Source of the DNA: Ursus arctos
Taxonomy: Eukaryota > Chordata > Mammalia > Carnivora > Ursidae
Length of the DNA: 64,000 nucleotides
Assembly (NCBI RefSeq): GCF_023065955.2
Contig: NW_026623089.1
Coordinates: 32,518,767-32,582,766, forward strand
Direction of reading: 5' to 3'
Numbering within the stretch: the first letter of the stretch is position 1; every line of letters begins with the position of its first letter. Under the pieces are notes generated by a model. That model searched no databases. It saw nothing but the letters and a program-made list of their open reading frames with translations, and was not told the origin of the DNA. This document shows, piece after piece, positions 1-44,402 of the stretch. The position numbers were made by a program, and so were the translations under genes.

Positions 1-305
1 CCTCATATATGGATCAACTTCATGGTGTTCTAGAAAATGAGAGTAAATTTGGGAATGGTTTTTAAAAGCTCTCATATTCCAATATGTGTCATTTTAATGA
101 TTACATTATTTTAAACAACAAACTACACCTAGTTAATACTCCTGTAACAATATGTATCATTTTGCAAAAGGTCTTATATTCCAAATAGATCAATTTAGGC
201 ATACAGGCCAAAGGACAGATGTATAGTGGTTTTGCCAAATGAAGTTGACAGTTATGAAATACATATATAGACCTGAATCACATCCTTTTTTTCTCACTCA
301 TTTTC

Positions 306-485
306 TTTTTAAAGACTTTATTTATTTATTTATTTATTTGACAGAGAGAGAACCCAAGCAGAGGGAGCAGCAGGCAGAGGGAGAGGGACAAGCAGGTTCC
401 CTGCCTTGATCCCAGGACCCTGGGATCATGACCTGAGCAGAAGGCAGATGCTTAACCGACTCAGCCACCCAGGCATCACTTCTTG
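306..485 (-). mobile_element. CAN-SINE (tRNA-Lys derived), minus orientation
   Basis: Starts with the reverse A-rich/TTTATT tail and GACAGAGAGAG tract, and ends with the reverse tRNA head GACTCAGCCACCCAGGC. CTCATTTTC flanks both sides (297-305, 486-494) as the target-site duplication. Confidence 0.92.
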
Positions 486-1021
486 CTCATTTTCACTTTC
501 CTCTAAAAACATGGACAAGTCTCCTAATTGAAAAACCCTGTCTTAATTCAATATTCTTTTTTATTTTCTCTTTTCTTTCATATCTAAGCATCTTAAAAGA
601 AGAGCTTCTAAGTGGTTTCTTTATAACCTGTGGATATAGATTCATATGAAAGATCCTGCTTCTGTTTTATATTAGTGTCCAGAAAGCTCTTGACCAAATT
701 TGGGGCCCATGTCTTATACCTCTCTCTGTATACATTTTGGACCTTTACTATGCTTCATCTTAGTTCTACTTTTCCAGTACTCCTATTTTCTTTTTCTCTA
801 ACCTTTTTTTTTTATTTTTGTATTTTGGAATCTCCAATAACAAAAAGACTGGCCATATACAGCTCTTCACGGCAACACTGCAATGCCAAAAGACAGTGAA
901 GCAATGTCCTCCAATTTCTGAGAAAAAGCGTGATGCAAGAAATTTACATCCCGCCAAACTGATCTTCAAAAACAAATGTAACAAACAGGTATTCTTAAGT
1001 ATGTACTTAGATTAACCTCTC

Positions 1022-1119
1022 TTGGAAAAACTACCATTTAACAAAAATCTAGCCAATCAAGATGTGAGAATTGGAAAAACTACCACTTGACAAAAATCTA
1101 GCCAATCAAGATGTGAGTC
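1022..1119 (+). repeat. 49-bp tandem duplication (two units)
   Basis: The unit at 1022-1070, starting TTGGAAAAACTACCATTTAA, is followed at once by a second copy at 1071-1119. The copies differ at only a few positions. Confidence 0.9.
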
Positions 1120-1214
1120 AAAATAAAATACACAGGAATGGAGAAGCCATAGTGAAAGGACTGATTGTAAGTATTGGGCCCATTTAAAAGTAGAATTAAG
1201 AATAAATGATTGTG

Positions 1215-1556
1215 TTGGAGCTAGGAAGTATTATGCTAAGTGAAAAAAGTCAGAGAAAGACAAATACCATATGATTTCACTTGTATGTGGAATTTAAGAA
1301 ACAAAACAAACAATCATGGGGGGAAAAAGAGAGGTAAACCAAGAAACAGACTCTTAACTACAGAGAGCAATCTGATGGTTACCGGAGGGGAGAGGGGTGG
1401 GGACACAGGGGAGATAGGGGATAGGGATTAAGGAGTGCACTTGTCCTGATGAGCACCTGTGTTGTATGTAAGTGTTGAATCACTAAATTGTACACCTGAA
1501 ACGAGTATTTCACTGTATGTGAACTAACTGGAATTTAAATAAAAACTTTAAAAAAA
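1215..1556 (+). mobile_element. 5'-truncated L1, 3' end, carnivore type
   Basis: Contains the L1 tail landmarks CATATGATTTCACTTGTATG, TGTACACCTGAAACGAG and GAACTAACTGGAATTTAAAT with an A-rich end. GAATAAATGATTGTG (1200-1214) and GGATAAACAATTGTG (1557-1571) look like a diverged target-site duplication. Confidence 0.9.
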
Positions 1557-1939
1557 GGATAAACAATTGTGGAAATTATCAAGCAACATGTGAATTTTAT
1601 AAATACTGATAATGGTAAAAAAAATACTACTAATAATAAACACATTACAAAACAGGTGAAGATGTGGGAAGAAGTAGAGGTATTTTCATTGCTTCATGTT
1701 TCATAGCAGTGAGTTAATAGTATAAAGTTAATACATATAATCTAAAAATATCGAAATTCTAAATGCTGAGCTATAGTTTTTCACAATTTATCATAGTCTT
1801 TTGTTCATTATACAAATGAACTAGCTTTAAGACCTAGTATCTCTTGCTTAAAGATGCAGTGTCTAAAGTTCTGCAATTCCTTCCATTTCCAAAATGTTTC
1901 TTCCATTTAATTCAAATGAAATTACATAAAGATAAATGG

Positions 1940-2310
1940 AAAACTAGTCAGCAATGAAAAGGAATGAATCACTGGTATATACAATGCAGACACACTCAAA
2001 ATTATTGCTTTGTGTGAAAGAAGCCAGCATGAAAGAGTACTTGTATAATTGCATTTATATAAAATCTACAAAAATCCAATTAATTTATCGTGACTTAAAG
2101 CATTTCAGCGGTTCTCTAGGGCTGGGAGCAGAGAGGCATGCATTGCAAAGGGGCATGAGGAATGGTTTGGGGTGATAGAAATGTTCTATATCTTGATTGT
2201 GGTGGTGGTTTCCAAGGTATATAAAATTATATAAACTCATATCATTGTACACATTGAAGGGATGCAGCTTATTGTACACATACGTCAATAAAGCTGATTT
2301 TAAAAACATA
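1940..2310 (+). mobile_element. Older L1 (L1M-like) 3' end
   Basis: Recognised from TATCTTGATTGTGGTGGTGG, CATTGTACACATTGAAGGGA and the terminal TCAATAAAGCTGATTTTAAA, all standard in mammalian L1M 3' regions. Confidence 0.8.
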
Positions 2311-3797
2311 ACTCTGACCTTAAAAAAAAAAAAGCTTGGATATTATGATCCCACTTTTCTAAAATTGTTTCCATCCTGCCTGTATACTCACAGGGTGGCC
2401 ACAATGAAGTTCATCAGGTGGTAATGAAATAGCTATTTTTTGAGTGATAAGATTTGAAATAACTTTTTTATATTTGTTTTTGAATGTTTCCCTGTCCTTG
2501 AGTTTTTATATTGCCAAGTGTAATTTTTACAACCACTATGAAGTCACTGATTTAAAAAATGTACATATGCAATATTCCATTTGTTTTCCCGAGGACCGCG
2601 CTGAACACCTGAGGTGGTAACAGGTGCACCAGAGAACGAGAGGAGGCCTATTTCCCAGCTGACTCCAGCGGGGCCCCGGTGTGCTCAGCTGCTCCCACTA
2701 GCCCACAGAAAGAGTCTCTGTTTGTTCTCGCCTACTATCAAAATGGCAGTAAACATATCAATTCTGAGTAGTACACCAAAATAGGTAAGAATGACTCCAA
2801 TTCATCCCGAGTAGGGCTTTCAGGTGAGGTGAGGACTGAGAAAGTACAGGCTGTTCTAGCCTTCAGTGTGGTGCCTGCAACACACATTAGGAGAGATTGG
2901 TAACGTGTTCGTGGCTCGCTGGGACCATACACATGATATTTCATTGCTTCTTCACTCCTTTGTTTAGGATGGGGTTGGTATGAGAAAGCATAAATAGAAT
3001 TATCATAAACTCTGTAAAGAAGCGTTTTGGATAAATAGTAACAGGGTTCTGTTAGTTAAGCTGAGAAATTCATTTTGTCGTTTCTACAATACATGATGGC
3101 ATTAAAATTTATACTCTTACAAATTTGACTAGCAAGTTTTCCACCTGTTCACTCAGGTGAAAGAGTGGACTTCTGTCTGGTTTAGAATACAGGTGGTTCT
3201 TAATCCTCAGAACAGTGAATCCCACTCTTCTAGGACATAAGGGCATTTTAATTCAAAGCTTCATAATATGCAAAACAAAATGTCTCAGTAATGACCACAA
3301 AATGTCAAAATCATTATATAAATCATGAGGATTTCTCTTATTTAAATACTTTTAATGCAAATGTTTTCTTTTTACAAAAAAAAGTAAATAAAAGAACAAC
3401 ATTGTCTCCCAAAAGTGTAAAAAGAACATCTGATGGCTAAAAATTTCATTTTTTTTAGCGTTCCATTTGCCTGCTCATAAAAAGCTCTGAGATTGCATTG
3501 CCTAGCGACTCTATTTACAGGTCTTGTAGTTCTGCAGTTAACAGGTTGGATAGCATTGTAGACAGGTCCTTGCCAAGGTGGTATGGATTACTGAGATGCA
3601 GTATGACTTTTTAGAAAGAATAATAAGGCTCTATATAGCCATCAAAACCAGTTTCAGACTCCAGAGTAAATAACATTAAAAAAATTAAGATGGAAAACCA
3701 CAAGTCTATTATAAACCTTTACATTCCAGAAAACCATATGAAATACAAGGACCCCTGCCCCCACCCATGTTAAGCATTTAAACACTTGATTGAAGTT

Positions 3798-3993
3798 TTT
3801 TTTTTTTTTTTTTAAAGATTTTATTTATTTATTTGGCAGAGAGAGAGAGAGCACAACAAGGGGAGCGGTAATCAGAGGAAGAAACAGGCTCCGGCCAAGC
3901 AGGGAGCCCAACCTGGGACTCAATCCCAGAACCCTGGGATCATGATCCAAGCCAAAGGCAGACGTTTAACCGACTGAGCCACTCAGGCGCCCC
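3798..3993 (-). mobile_element. CAN-SINE, minus orientation
   Basis: T-rich start, GGCAGAGAGAGAG tract, and GACTGAGCCACTCAGGCGCC end. Flanks TTGATTGAAGTT and TTGGCTGAAGTT form a slightly diverged target-site duplication. Confidence 0.92.
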
Positions 3994-4332
3994 TTGGCTG
4001 AAGTTCTTAAAATGTATTTTGCTTTAGTGGGGACATGTAAAATTAAATAATAAATTATATTCAACACACCCTGCTTGTGGTGTCACATACTCAGTGACAG
4101 CACTGATTATAAAAAAGTAGAGAAAATTCTTACTCAAAAATACAAGATTGTCCCAAAAAAGACTCATAGCAAATTAGTAACAGCAATTTACCCTTGTCTT
4201 CCTGAATGACTTCCAATTCCACTCCTTTTAATTTTCATAGAACAGTTAATATCATCATTTTTAAGTTATAACCCTACTGCAGTGAGAATTTCTGGCTGTA
4301 CACCAGAGTTACCATTCTCATTAAAAATGCAT

Positions 4333-4540
4333 GGGGTGCCTGGGTGGCTCAGTCGGTTAAGCATCTGCCTTCAGCTCAGGTCATGATCCCGGGGTCCTGG
4401 GATCGAGTCCTGCATCCAGCTCCCTGCTTGTCAGGGAGCCTGCTTCTCCCTCTCCTTCTGCTCCTCCCCCCGCAACCCCCTGCTCATGCTCTCTCTCACT
4501 CTCTCTTTCTCTCAAATAAATAAAATCTTAAAAAAAATTT
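4333..4540 (+). mobile_element. CAN-SINE, plus orientation
   Basis: Head GGGGTGCCTGGGTGGCTCAG, a CTCTCT tract near 4490-4513, and tail AAATAAATAAAATCTTAAAA. A TTAAAAATGCA-like duplication flanks it. Confidence 0.92.
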
Positions 4541-5446
4541 TTTAAATGCAAATTCCTGGGCCCAAATCCCAGAAAGCCCTGTCAGTAAGTGCAAAATGAA
4601 GCCCAGGAACTGTTTTTAACAGCCTGTGTACCCCCTCCCCGTGAAATCTGATGCACTCAGTCTTGGTCCCCCTGTCTTGGTGCAGCATCAATTATATGCT
4701 ATTAAAAACACTCAAGTTTGGTTTTTTTGTTTTTTTGTTTCCTTTTTCCACCTTTCTGCCTGGTCACTCTGCCTTATAAGTTTCCCCACTTGGCTTTACA
4801 TTACTTGGGAGAATTTAGTGTTATCTCTGGCTTGAGCATATTTCTGTATGTTCCTTCCCTGAGCCTTTAATAAAGGATTATTACAGAAACTGAGAAAAGC
4901 TCCACACCCCAGAGGGCTTATTTCTCCCAACTGAGCACGTGTGACTCTCAGCAAGTTCTCTGCTATGACAAAAGTGTTTCTCTCCATCATTTTAATCAGT
5001 TTTGGCTTGGAACTTTCTCACGAGATTTTTTTAAAGTATAACTAGATTATATATCCACAATTTTTCCACAAGCCTATATACCCCTTAAATAAAATTGATA
5101 AAAGGAAGAAGAATGACAGCCTCCTATGGAATGTTAGTAGTACATGACATGTGCAAATCAAAGTGAATTCGAGACTAAGTTCAAGCCACTTCCTGCACAG
5201 AGCTGTCCCTGATCCCACCACTCTGCTCCCCTATGCCTTGCCCACTCCTGAATGTGACATCTCCTTCTAGAATCTCAGAGCATTACCAGTGCCTCTCCAA
5301 TGGCAGTTGTCTGTTTCTGTCTTATATCCTGATTTCATGCTTAGCTTTGCTACCAAAACTTGACTTCCTCAAAGATACAGACAAAGCCTCACTGGGCATG
5401 CCCCATGAATAAGAAAATCATTGGCTATGTAGCCTCCTTTCCCCTT

Positions 5447-5450
<4 letters not shown>

Positions 5451-5477
<27 letters not shown>

Positions 5478-5484
5478 GTATCTT
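5451..5484. repeat. (TA)n microsatellite
   Basis: Alternating TA run interrupted by two TG steps, in PDE6C intron 15. Confidence 0.9.
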
Positions 5485-5734
5485 AGGATGCATAGGGCCC
5501 TCTCACATCCACCATAACCTTTTTCTTCTTTCTCCACAGACCCACAGAGATTTTGTGACTTTCCATGGCGCTTTTCTATCTCAGCTCCTTCCAACCTGGT
5601 TGTTCAAAACTCTTACAAAATAGCCATTTCTAGCAATTGGCTTCCATAAGGCTATTGACTGCCAACTGCCATAACTCAAGAGTTAGTGCTTTGATCCAGA
5701 GCTTCTGAGCTGCTCTGGAGAAAGGCTCACATAC

Positions 5735-38236
<32,502 letters not shown>

Positions 38237-38475
38237 GGTGTGGCTTGCTTCGCTGCTCTGGTTCAGGAAGGGAGACCCTCAGAGCACCACCTGGGATGGA
38301 GTGCCCAGAAGGAACTACATCCTGGCCACAGTCACTGAGAAAACCCTACCTGGCACCTCACAGGATCCCTCAACGATGGAGCAGGATGGTTGCTTAACAG
38401 AGCTTTCAAAAAAACTGCCGGTAACTCTTGGGCTGTGACAGAAGGTCTGGCTTAGAGCAGGATTCAGGGAGCACA

Positions 38476-38481
38476 GGATTA
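38476..38481 (-). promoter_or_regulatory. Possible CRX-type site upstream of PDE6C
   Basis: TAATCC on the minus strand, the core bound by the photoreceptor homeodomain factor CRX, about 240 nt upstream of the PDE6C start codon. A plus-strand TAATCC also occurs near 39029. No TATA box is seen in front of PDE6C. Hexamers this short recur by chance, so this is only a pointer. Confidence 0.25.
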
Positions 38482-40789
38482 AAGAGTTCTTCAGGACATG
38501 AAATCCCTAAACATTCTTAGCTCATAAGTCCTCAGAGAATCCTCAGAACATCTTAGATCAGCCAGGCAAGTGGCAAGTCGAGGTGACTATTCCAGAAAAA
38601 AATCACTGAACATGGGCTGCCATCCACAGCAAGGAGAATCATCGGTGTACCCATTAATGACAAGACATTAGCATCAATTGACATTTTGACTCGTTTTTTC
38701 ATGATAGCTATATGAAGTGAAACTGTTAGCCCTTGGGAGTGTCTGCTTATTTATATGGCAACTTTAATGAACATTTGGGGGAGATGGAAGGGTTTAAGGT
38801 CAATGCAACGTAAAATGAAATATTAATCTTTCCTTCTCTTAAAAGTCCTACATTTATCCAAGTTGCCTGGCCTACTTTTTCTAAAGCCTTCGCCTCTCAA
38901 TTCTCCTCATTTAAAAGCTTGACCTCAGGAATGTTTTAAAGGAACAAACCTTAATTTTGTTCTAGAAAGGTGAACATGGCAAAACATTTGCCTGTGATCC
39001 AAGCCTAATCAAGCCACAACGTAAACAATAATCCTCATCAAAAGACATGATTGTAAAAGGTGGCCCATGCACCTGCTAACTGGGCCTTCCTGCCGCGCAT
39101 TTTAGTTTGGATTTTGTTTTGAATAGTAATGGCCAGCCTCACGTATTTTTGCTCCAAGATACAGTCTGTTAAATCTAGTGGATAAAACCTGTCTTGTTTG
39201 TTGCTAGGATCTCTAACGTCTCGGGGGGAGGTTAGGCGTGGAAAAACACTTACTGCTACTTAGTTGTGTTTAATGTTTAGTTTATTAAGCTTTTACATCA
39301 ATTAAGCACACGTTCCCAAATATTTAAACACTATTATACAACTAATAAGTCAAACAACACATTTCATGAACCAATTTCCTTGAATATTTAAATGCTGATT
39401 TCAAACTTCGTGAAGGACTTCTAAGCATTTCAATAAAACTGGAAACTTTGTGGCAGATTCTCTCGAATGAACACACGTTACAGGGCCTCTAAAAGTTCCT
39501 GTTAGACCCACATTTAAGTCCACCTCAGAGACAGCAATCCTGTGGGTTTCATTTGCTTTGCTAAGCGTAAAGCGTACCTTGATAGAGTGATGATAGTCTT
39601 ACCAGAAAAGAAAAAGAGATCCGAGGCGGTTGCAGGTTCTAGGTCAGCAAACAAGAGGTTCTTGGTCGGAACACGGTTTTCCCAGGGGAACTGAACTCAA
39701 ATCAGCGTCTGCTGAGCTGCTTATGTGGTTGAGTCCACTTGCCACCTCAAGAGCCCTGCCACGTACATACCCTTTCTTGTGCCTTCCTCTCTCGCTCAGT
39801 GTAGTCTCAGGAGGCTCCTCCTCAGAGTACTATTAACTGCATAACATCCTATTAGCATCTCGTTATAATTAGAATAATGCAGAGACTTATCTCTTGAGAG
39901 AAAGGAGTTGAGTCAGCCCAGTCACCCCTCCCATGGGACCATCACATTCCAACACAGTTTGGGACACTTCCTACCCAGCTATTTTGTGTGACCATGGCAC
40001 AGCTCCAGCCTCTACAAAAAGTATGTTGTGTGCTCACCGTTCCCCAAATCCACGCTTCCCTCCTACACAGAGAGACAAAAAAAACACGTATCTGTATTCC
40101 ATATGCAGGTATATACTTAATAGGAAAGACAAAATATCCATAGATATTATCATTCCTCTACTTATCAAAATGAAAATTAATTTAAAAATGAAGCATGCTC
40201 TATTATTGTCGCCATTCTTTTGTTTTTATAACTACTTCTAGATTCGTGATTTGCTCATTTTTCAACACATGCCTATTGATTGTCCATTATAAACAAGCTG
40301 CCATATTAGCTTCTGTGGTAAAGACTTCATGTTCCCCCTCATCTGATTCTCTTCTCTTCCTACTTACAGGGGAAGATTCTTCTTTTCTGCCCTCCTCCTC
40401 TGGTAAGGTCACGTGATGGATTTCGCTTCTGGGTTGTGGTCATAAATGGCTCTTCCAGGTAAGAACGATTAATTGCCAGCATAAGACCCTGGGCTCTCCA
40501 TTCTCCCCTCTGCCACACCTGTTCCAGATAGAGGGGTCTCCTGATTCCAAGTGAGGATGTCCTGGAACAGAGCCTCCTACTGACCTGAGATGGACATGTA
40601 GCATGAGTGAGAAAGAAACCTTTCTTGTTTTTAGCCTCTCAGAGATGAGGGTGGTCTGTTACTACAGCACAGCCCAGTCAGTCCTGACTATGACACTTGT
40701 CCTCCGGGGATGCCAGGGAGGCATAAGTCTTGGTTCCAGTTTCACAAGCACTTGTGGAGAAGGGAGATGAGAGCAGTACATGAAGAGCC

Positions 40790-41060
40790 ATGAAGCGTGG
40801 AACAGAATATGATAAATGCCGAAAGGGAACTACATACACAGAGCTATGAGAGTTCAGAAAAGGGATCATATCTAGAATGGGTAGAGATGGTGGTGGGGGG
40901 GAATCCAGTGCGTTCCAGGTGGTAGTAACAGTAGAAGCAATAGCATGGGGTGTAGAGTAACAGGAGGAAGAGTGAGCGATGACTCTGAAAAGGTGGGTTG
41001 GGCTCAGATTACAGGAGCATCAGAAGCTAGGCTGAGGATTTTGAACCCTGGAAAATTTTG
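40790..41060 (-). mobile_element. L2 LINE fragment, minus orientation
   Basis: AGAGCTATGAGAGTTCAGAA, GTGCGTTCCAGGTGGTAGTA, AGCAATAGCATGGGG and GAGGATTTTGAACCCTG keep the reverse L2 order, although diverged. Confidence 0.6.
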
Positions 41061-41189
41061 GGGGAAGGAAAAAACATTATAAGGGTCCTTTTCTACAAAA
41101 TTTACCTGGTAGTGCTTAGAAAGATGAATTGGAGAAAATAAATACTGGACATAGGGGTACAGATTAAGAGGCTATATTGCATTTGGTTC

Positions 41190-41665
41190 AATATCAAATA
41201 CCCTAAAACTGTGTATAGGCTTTGACCCTGCAATTCTGCTTTTATGAATTTATCTTGCAGAAATAATTAAGACTGTAGGTGATTAATGCAGTTACCAGGG
41301 TGTTCATCAAAAGTACAATTATTAAAGTAAAAGAGCAGAAATAGCCTAGATTTTCAACAATAGGAGGTTGAGTAAATAAGTAGCGTTTTATCCACAGAAT
41401 AGCGAACTATATTTATTAATAATCCTACTGTAAAGGTCCTTTTATTAATATGAAGAAATATTTATGATATGCAGTAAATGGTAAGATAGTTTTGCAATAC
41501 AATTCCGCGTATATACACATACATGGAGGTGTGTGTACCAACATGGTAACAGTGATTATTCCAAAGTGATGGGATTCAATGCATTAATTTTTTTCTTCTT
41601 TTTTGCTTATCTGATTTTTCTCAAGTATCTACACTGAACATACATCATTTATGTAATAAATTCAT
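41190..41665 (+). mobile_element. L1M remnant
   Basis: TTTGACCCTGCAATTCTGCT, a TTTATCTTGCAGAAATAAT segment and GTAACAGTGATTATT match the L1 ORF2-end/3' UTR pattern in order, with heavy decay. It lies in the PDE6C/RBP4 intergenic region. Confidence 0.75.
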
Positions 41666-42324
41666 GCATTCATAAAGTTTTTTAGGTTATTTTCATAGGC
41701 TACAGGTGAAGTCGCTTGGGAATGAAAAAAGAAGGGGCAAATGTGAGACCTAATTCTAGGCAAAATTGACAGGAGTAGGCAATTGATTTGTTAGAGAAAG
41801 CAAGAAAGACAGAGTGACTACTTTGCCTACTGCATGACATTTTATAAAGACAGAGTTTTTTTTAAAGAGAAATATTGGAAGTCTGCCTTGGAGCATGGAT
41901 ACAAATCTCTCTCTCCTTCTCTTGTCTTTGACTGAGTCCCTTTGTCTCCACTGCCCTTCCTCCTGGGAGGAGTCCTTGCAGAATCTCTGGCCTGTGCTCA
42001 CAAGACCTTTGTGTCTCTTACTGGCTGGTCAGTCCGAGGCACTGAAAAAAAACAAATGTAAGAAAAGAATAATATATTTTTTAAAATTACCCCAACAGAC
42101 CACTTAGAATGAATTTCTAATACTACATGTATTGACTTTATTGAACTTCGCTGTTTAATTTTTATGTCAGCATTTCTAAAATATTGCAGACATTGATTAT
42201 CATTTATTTAGATAAAACAACTCTGAAACAATAACCAGGTCAATGTGAAAACTCCATTCCATTTACTCAGAATATTTTTAGAAATATAAGCCACAAGGTA
42301 TTGATAATAAAATTAGTGATCATA

Positions 42325-42515
42325 AGAATAGCTAACATTATAATGTATAATCTGTGCCAGGTACTCTTCTAAGACACTTACACATATTATCTCATTTAAT
42401 TCTTGCAATAACCCAATGAGGTGTGGGTACTATTATTGTCTTTACTTTACAGGCAAGAAAGCAAAGCACAGAGAAATTAAGTAACTAGCTCAAGGTCACA
42501 CAGCTAGTAATAGTG
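42325..42515 (-). repeat. MIR SINE remnant, minus orientation
   Basis: Long, well-kept copy: TCTGTGCCAGGTACTCTTCT, TCATTTAATTCTTGCAATAA, TTTACAGGCAAGAAAGC and CAAGGTCACACAGCTAGTAA. Confidence 0.85.
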
Positions 42516-42742
42516 ACCTACCCCAAAACTGCCAGTTTAAATAGGATTATATTAAAAAGGGTACATATGAGGTACACAAAACATCATACTAGCTGCTCTA
42601 GGGGAATATACAAAGACATTTCCTTTAAGGAATTAAATATATATATCAGAAAAAATACATACATATCAGAAAATGTTATTAAACACCAATTTTTTAAAAA
42701 GTTAAATAAAAATTCCAGGAACTTTTCTTAAAAGCCTACAGA

Positions 42743-42957
42743 GGGGCACCTGGGTGGTACAATCAGTTGAGTGTCCCACTCCTAGTTTCGGCTCAGGTCA
42801 CAGTCTCAGGGTTGTGAGATTGTGCCCCATGTCACGCTCCAGGCTCTGGGCTCTGGGCTCTGGGCTCAGCACAGAGTCTGCCTGGGTTTCTCTCTCCCTC
42901 TCCCCCTCCCCTTGTGCACTCTCTGTCTCTCAAAGAAATAAATCTTTTTAAAAAAGC
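42743..42957 (+). mobile_element. CAN-SINE, plus orientation, with GGGCTCT tandem
   Basis: Head GGGGCACCTGGGTGGTACAA and an A/T tail after CTCTCTGTCTCTC. The middle holds four tandem CTCTGGG units near 42843-42870. Confidence 0.9.
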
Positions 42958-44213
42958 CAGATGTACCACAGATGTACCAAAGAATGGTTTCTCTTCCTTA
43001 CACTTTCTGCTTAGCAAGTTTACATTTTTCAATAGTCTACCCTACTAATAAACACATGTAACACCTAGCTCTATCATTGCTAACATTTTCCACTGCAGTT
43101 AACCGTTTCTGCAGGAGGCAATGCTTATATAATGGCCAAACCACAGCGCCTGAGGTTGAGGCACCAACGCAAATCCAACAAGGTCTTGCATTAGCCGCGG
43201 GCACGCCAGATCATTATGCTGAATTTACTCTTCGGCTCCATCTTCGCCAGATTCTCTGTTCCTACCATTACTCATCACCCAAAGGCACCCCCTAAAGGTA
43301 GGGGTTTCAGGCACATCCCGGCAGCCAAGTGCAAGTGGGCTCTTTCACCTTCATATCTGCTCACAGGAACCTCTGCGCACACCTAATTGTTGGGTGTGAC
43401 CCAATGTCTCAGAAATAACTCCCTTGGTGGGATCCACAGGATTTTCCCCTAAATTGAAGACCCTGACTGATGGCTTTGTAGCCACTGAAAGAAACCTTAC
43501 TGAAAATATTAGTTTGACTCTTTGTACCTGAAAAAGTTGGCTGAATAATCTTTTCATTTTCCCACCAATTATTCTGGCATCTTTTAAATGTAGTCAGAAG
43601 ATAAATGCTACCCCATTTCCTTGTTTTCCATTTTCTTTGGCCTCTCTGTCAGGGTGTGGATGTCGATGTCAGCTTGCACAAAATGGAGCTGGTTTGAAAC
43701 GTTTCATTTTTATGAGGGCAAGGACATAAAGTTCTTGCCATAGCTCTTCTCTCAATTATTAACACATCTTTCCCTCTTTCCCAGGAGCCGCGGACTCGCT
43801 TGCTGCCGTATTTGTTAAGGCTGCACTGGCTTCTGTTACAGGTAGCCCCCTCAAAATCACAGCAGCTTCATCCAGTGGAAGTTAACTTTTCATTCACAGA
43901 AAGTTAGTTGCTGGTGGGGTCCCAGGTGGATGGAGGCTCCACCAGCTGGCAGATGAGAGAAGAGGGACAGCAAGGCTAATTGGACGGGCAGCTTTTACAA
44001 GTCCTGTCTGGGAGAGACACACAGCACTTTTGTCCACATTCCATCCACCGGCCTTAGGCCTGTGGCTTTATAGAGCTACAGGGAGTGGGGAGGTGCCCTC
44101 TGGCAGAAAATTCTCTTCCCAAAACTCTACACCACGGAAGAGGAGTGCGAATTTTTTGGTGGAAGACTAGCTAGCCACCTCTACTACAAGTGTTAAATTC
44201 TGAGAAATTATAT

Positions 44214-44402
44214 ATTTTTAAGATTATTTATTTATTTATTTGAGAGAGAGTGAGTGAGCGAGAGAGAGAGCATGATCGGGAGAAGAGGCAGAGGGAGAGG
44301 GAGAAGCAGGGAGCCAAACGTGGGGTTCGATCCCAGGACTCTAGGATCATGACCTGAGCTGAAGGCAAATGCTTAACCAATTGAGTCACTCAGGCGCCCC
44401 CC
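44214..44402 (-). mobile_element. CAN-SINE, minus orientation
   Basis: Reverse tail TTATTTATTTATTTGAGAGA and reverse head GAGTCACTCAGGCGCCCC. GAGAAATTATAT flanks it at 44202-44213 and 44403-44414. Confidence 0.93.

Larger units (their letters stand above)
1..5734 (-). other. PDE6C: PDE6C intron 15 (partial)
   Basis: Non-coding. It holds CAN-SINEs at 306, 3798 and 4333, L1 tails at 1215 and 1940, a 49-bp tandem duplication at 1022 and a TA microsatellite at 5451. No exon 16 was found. A G+C-richer island at 2590-2720 has no assignment. Confidence 0.8.

Noticed and set aside
4333..4410. tRNA-like segments at CAN-SINE heads as possible tRNA genes
   Set aside because: They are the tRNA-Lys-derived heads of SINEs, lack a full cloverleaf and are followed by SINE bodies.
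1..5734. Search for PDE6C exons 16-22 on the minus strand
   Set aside because: No segment resembled the expected next exon (NIFQNLNKRQFE or AIIATDLALYF), so they are taken to lie outside the window rather than lost.
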